Assembly (NCBI GenBank): GCA_011065225.1
Contig: JAAKFC010000063.1
Span: forward strand, 1 to 7,898
Length of the DNA: 7,898 nucleotides
Direction of reading: 5' to 3'
From: Chlamydiota bacterium
Lineage (GTDB): Bacteria; Chlamydiota; Chlamydiia; Chlamydiales; Rhabdochlamydiaceae
Part shown: piece by piece, positions 6,547-7,898 of the stretch
Layout of the letters: the number at the start of each line of letters is the position of its first letter
Position numbering within the stretch: position 1 is the first letter of the stretch
The notes under the pieces: generated by a model
The model's input: the letters and a program-made list of their open reading frames with translations, nothing else
Told to the model about the DNA's origin: nothing
The model's database searches: none
Translations under genes and position numbers: made by a program

Positions 6547-6632
6547 TAACAGATTTGTTACTAATTTAGATGCGGCAAATGTAAAAAATTCTTTTAAACT
6601 TGGAAATTCAGTCGAAAGAGGCTATTTTCTCC
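6527..6632 (+). repeat. Direct repeat, copy 1 (decayed ATPase leader and 5' end)
   Basis: Aligned without gaps to 7684-7789 at an offset of 1157 bases, 94 of 106 positions match by hand count. The first 35 positions (6527-6561) are identical; the 12 differences lie after them. After 6632, similarity continues weakly to about 6652 with a net 2-base loss in this copy. The repeat begins inside the last codons of the GNAT gene and carries its TAG stop. The M48 gene lies between the two copies. Confidence 0.85.
6542..6565. repeat. Perfect inverted repeat at the GNAT stop codon (9-bp arms)
   Basis: ATTAGTAAC (6542-6550) is the exact reverse complement of GTTACTAAT (6557-6565), separated by AGATTT. 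The left arm contains the GNAT stop TAG followed directly by TAA. There is no T-run after it, so it is not an obvious terminator. The same site in copy 2 lies over a promoter-like sequence, suggesting an operator-type dyad. Confidence 0.6.
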
Positions 6633-6652
6633 TAGCCCGAATTTAAATAATT
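6572..6652 (+). pseudogene. Remnant of the 5' end of a P-loop ATPase gene
   Basis: Read in the frame matching the intact gene at 7729, this stretch encodes AANVKNSFKLGNSVERGYFLLARI and then stops at TAA 6644-6646. The intact copy encodes MANVKNPFKFGNPVEGDYFL in the same place. The ATG start has become GCG (6572-6574), and a net 2-base loss near 6633-6638 breaks the frame. Homology fades by about 6652, well before any Walker A motif, so no function is left. This is a truncated, dead copy of the ATPase gene start. Confidence 0.75.
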
Positions 6653-6683
6653 CTTTATATTTATTTATAATAAATCGCGTTAG

Positions 6684-6689
6684 TATAAT
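6684..6689 (+). promoter_or_regulatory. Possible -10 element of the M48 gene
   Basis: A perfect TATAAT stands 11 bases before the M48 ATG, but no recognisable -35 box sits 16-18 bases upstream in this AT-rich stretch. AAAGG at 6692-6696 acts as a Shine-Dalgarno 4 bases before the start. The -10 box is so close that transcription starting from it would leave little or no room before that site, which lowers confidence. A match to TATAAT can also occur by chance in such AT-rich DNA. Confidence 0.3.
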
Positions 6690-6700
6690 TTAAAGGCAAT

Positions 6701-7696
6701 ATGAATATCATAAATGATTTTATTTATAGACGAAATGATATTTTGTCTGCAGAAAAACTGCCGGAAAAGGATGTTAAATATTGTGCTACTCTCCATTACT
6801 ATGCAAATAGTGTAATTCCCTGCTTCGTTACACAAACAGTTACTGCATCTATCCAAACAATTGCTCAAAAAATTTTCCAACCTTTTTGTTTTTTTTCTTC
6901 TTCTGTAATAACAGTTACTTATGTGTATAAATATTTTTGGCCAAAAAGTCAGCCGAATGAATCACTTACAGACTGCAAAAACCGGCTCAAATTAGATACA
7001 AGCGATCCTTTTAGAGAGATAAAACTTCATGTAGTCACTAGTATCCAAAATATCCTCTCCAATGTTCCTGAAAAAAATTGGCCCCGGATCTCATTTGCTT
7101 GCAAACAAGTTGATTCTTTTTCCAACACTATAAGCATCAGAGGAAAAACTGCATATGATCCTTTCTCTAATACGATAAGCATATCTGAACTAGATTTTAG
7201 TAAGGAGATGGATATTCTCGAAGCTAAGGTAGCACATGAAATAGGCCATTATTACAACAGAGATCAATTGTCCATGGCTAAGTTCATTTTTGGTCTCGAT
7301 TGCATGAAATTAGGCGCAATATATGTCGGAAATTTTCCGCTTATCTTTCTTGCAAATTTTATCTCTAATTATGCATCTATAATGTTTAAATCTTTTAGAG
7401 AGAAAGAAGCAGATCGCTTTTCTGTAACTAGGCTTATGGATGGTGCGAAAAAAAACATCCGATCATTATGTAGTGATGTTGATTTAGACGAATGGAAAGA
7501 TAAGAATTATACAAGTGAACAACAATACCTATTGGCTGCTGCAACTTCTGAGAAAGGAATATTTGGATCTCACCCTACAGAAAGCCAAAGAATCACTTAT
7601 ATCATGCAATATTCTGATAAACGATCTTCTTTTTTTAAAGAGCTCTATCGATTTCTATCAACACCCTTCCATGGAAATCTTGAATTTGCCGATTGA
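6701..7696 (+). CDS. M48-family membrane zinc metalloprotease
   Basis: A putative zinc endopeptidase of the HtpX/Ste24/Oma1-like M48 family (PF01435), probably embedded in the inner membrane. The 331-residue product has the zinc-binding and catalytic HEIGH (H179, E180, H183). The third ligand lies in E234-K-E-A-D238 (ExxAD pattern). A typical distal motif HPTESQR (291-297) is also present. Hydrophobic stretches lie at about 60-80 and 204-229, the latter between the two zinc motifs as in HtpX-like proteins. All metal ligands are intact, so it should be active; its substrate is unknown. Just before the active site there is a near-duplicate, DSFSNTISI (138-146) and DPFSNTISI (153-161). The start has AAAGG as Shine-Dalgarno. 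The gene is AT-rich (17 GC in 7321-7380), and its TGA stop lies within repeat copy 2. Confidence 0.88.
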   Translation: MNIINDFIYRRNDILSAEKLPEKDVKYCATLHYYANSVIPCFVTQTVTASIQTIAQKIFQPFCFFSSSVITVTYVYKYFWPKSQPNESLTDCKNRLKLDTSDPFREIKLHVVTSIQNILSNVPEKNWPRISFACKQVDSFSNTISIRGKTAYDPFSNTISISELDFSKEMDILEAKVAHEIGHYYNRDQLSMAKFIFGLDCMKLGAIYVGNFPLIFLANFISNYASIMFKSFREKEADRFSVTRLMDGAKKNIRSLCSDVDLDEWKDKNYTSEQQYLLAAATSEKGIFGSHPTESQRITYIMQYSDKRSSFFKELYRFLSTPFHGNLEFAD

Positions 7697-7721
7697 ACAT
7701 TAGTAACAGATTTGTTACAAA
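7693..7721 (+). promoter_or_regulatory. Promoter-like sequence of the ATPase gene
   Basis: TTGAAC (7693-7698) and TACAAA (7716-7721) are 17 bases apart. The -10-like box ends 7 bases before the ATG at 7729, the same distance as in the porin promoter at 4842-4870. No Shine-Dalgarno precedes this ATG, so a leaderless transcript is plausible. The -10 match is only moderate. Inferred from sequence alone. Confidence 0.35.
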
Positions 7722-7724
7722 TGT
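7697..7724. repeat. Inverted repeat over the ATPase start region (operator-like)
   Basis: ACATTAGTAAC (7697-7707) and GTTACAAATGT (7714-7724) are reverse complements at 10 of 11 positions around AGATTT. The dyad covers the -10-like box and ends 4 bases before the ATG. A repressor site or a start-proximal hairpin are both possible. The arms are longer but less perfect than in copy 1, where the match is 9 of 9. Confidence 0.5.
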
Positions 7725-7728
7725 AGAC

Positions 7729-7898
7729 ATGGCAAATGTGAAAAATCCTTTTAAATTTGGAAATCCAGTCGAAGGAGACTATTTCCTCCCCCGCCCCGAT
7801 CTTGAAAAATTGGTTTCCCAATTTCTTGAAAATCGGATCCATGTTGTATTGATCGGACCCAGGCGATTTGGAAAAACGTCTTTTGTCTTGAATTTGCT
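7729..7898 (+). CDS. P-loop ATPase, archaeal-ATPase type (PF01637/COG1672-like), 5' part
   Basis: Only the first 56 codons lie in the window. The product begins MANVKNPFKFGNPVEGDYFL, then RPDLEKL (22-28), and reaches a Walker A motif GPRRFGKTS (43-51) just after a hydrophobic strand HVVLI. The N-P-F-x-(F/Y)-G-x-x-V start, the short spacer and GPRR-(F/Y)-GKTS are characteristic of STAND-like archaeal-type ATPases, often multi-copy and linked to mobile or defence contexts. The C-terminal domains that would reveal its job are outside the window. The ATG is fixed by the match to the decayed copy at 6572. There is no Shine-Dalgarno. Confidence 0.8.
   Translation, partial: MANVKNPFKFGNPVEGDYFLPRPDLEKLVSQFLENRIHVVLIGPRRFGKTSFVLNL

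Larger units (their letters stand above)
7684..7789 (+). repeat. Direct repeat, copy 2 (intact ATPase leader and 5' end)
   Basis: This is the intact partner of the repeat at 6527-6632. It begins in the last codons of the M48 gene, provides its TGA stop (7694-7696), contains the inverted repeat and promoter-like sequence, and runs into the first 20 codons of the ATPase gene. The leader is perfectly conserved between copies for 35 bases, while the coding part has diverged. Confidence 0.85.

Noticed and set aside
6542..6570. Intrinsic terminator after the GNAT gene
   Set aside because: The inverted repeat has an AT-rich stem and no following T-run, and the same element sits in a promoter position in copy 2, so an operator-like reading fits better.
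1..7898. CRISPR array, tRNA or rRNA genes
   Set aside because: I saw no regularly spaced short repeats, no cloverleaf-like sequence and no rRNA-like stretches.

Overview
The window looks like part of the chromosome of an environmental, amoeba-associated chlamydia. A Simkania-, Parachlamydia- or Waddlia-like organism is my best guess, not a firm identification. Three things point there. It has the type III secretion export-gate genes sctR-sctS-sctT in the order known from Chlamydiae. It has a cysteine-rich, coiled-coil-headed outer membrane barrel protein of the MOMP-like type expanded in that group. It also has a secreted or anchored hypothetical protein of a style I associate with lineage-restricted chlamydial families.

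Layout. Positions 1-122 hold a strongly structured leader whose palindrome resembles the end of an IS200/IS605-type element. Positions 119-2046 carry sctR, sctS and sctT as a tight + strand operon. A 14-TM-type MFS (DHA2) transporter converges on sctT from the - strand (3417-2059). Upstream of it on the same strand are an uncharacterised TTG-started protein (4369-3446) and a small secreted or lipidated protein with a zinc-ribbon-like cysteine pattern (4742-4446). The + strand resumes at 4878 with the MOMP-like porin. Its promoter-like -35/-10 pair sits so close to the ATG that the mRNA would be leaderless. A GNAT acetyltransferase (5941-6546) overlaps the porin stop, and an M48 zinc metalloprotease (6701-7696) follows. 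The window ends in the first 56 codons of a P-loop ATPase (7729 onward) of the PF01637/COG1672 type.

The most interesting structure is the right-hand end. The start of the ATPase gene, together with its upstream leader, exists twice, 1157 bases apart: a decayed copy at about 6527-6652 and an intact one at 7684 onward. The M48 gene lies exactly between them. The first 35 bases of the repeat are identical in both copies. They contain an inverted repeat over a promoter-like sequence and supply the stop codons of the two unrelated upstream genes, GNAT and M48, in two different reading frames. This looks like a repeat-bounded cassette in which genes are captured upstream of successive ATPase copies.

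Base composition alternates sharply. In single 60-base lines counted by hand, sctR, MFS and porin stretches were about 50-58% GC, while the hypothetical, GNAT and M48 genes were about 18-32%. The AT-rich accessory genes thus appear to be inserted between older core genes. The three sct genes work together in the type III export gate. I see no functional link between them and the accessory genes beyond position.
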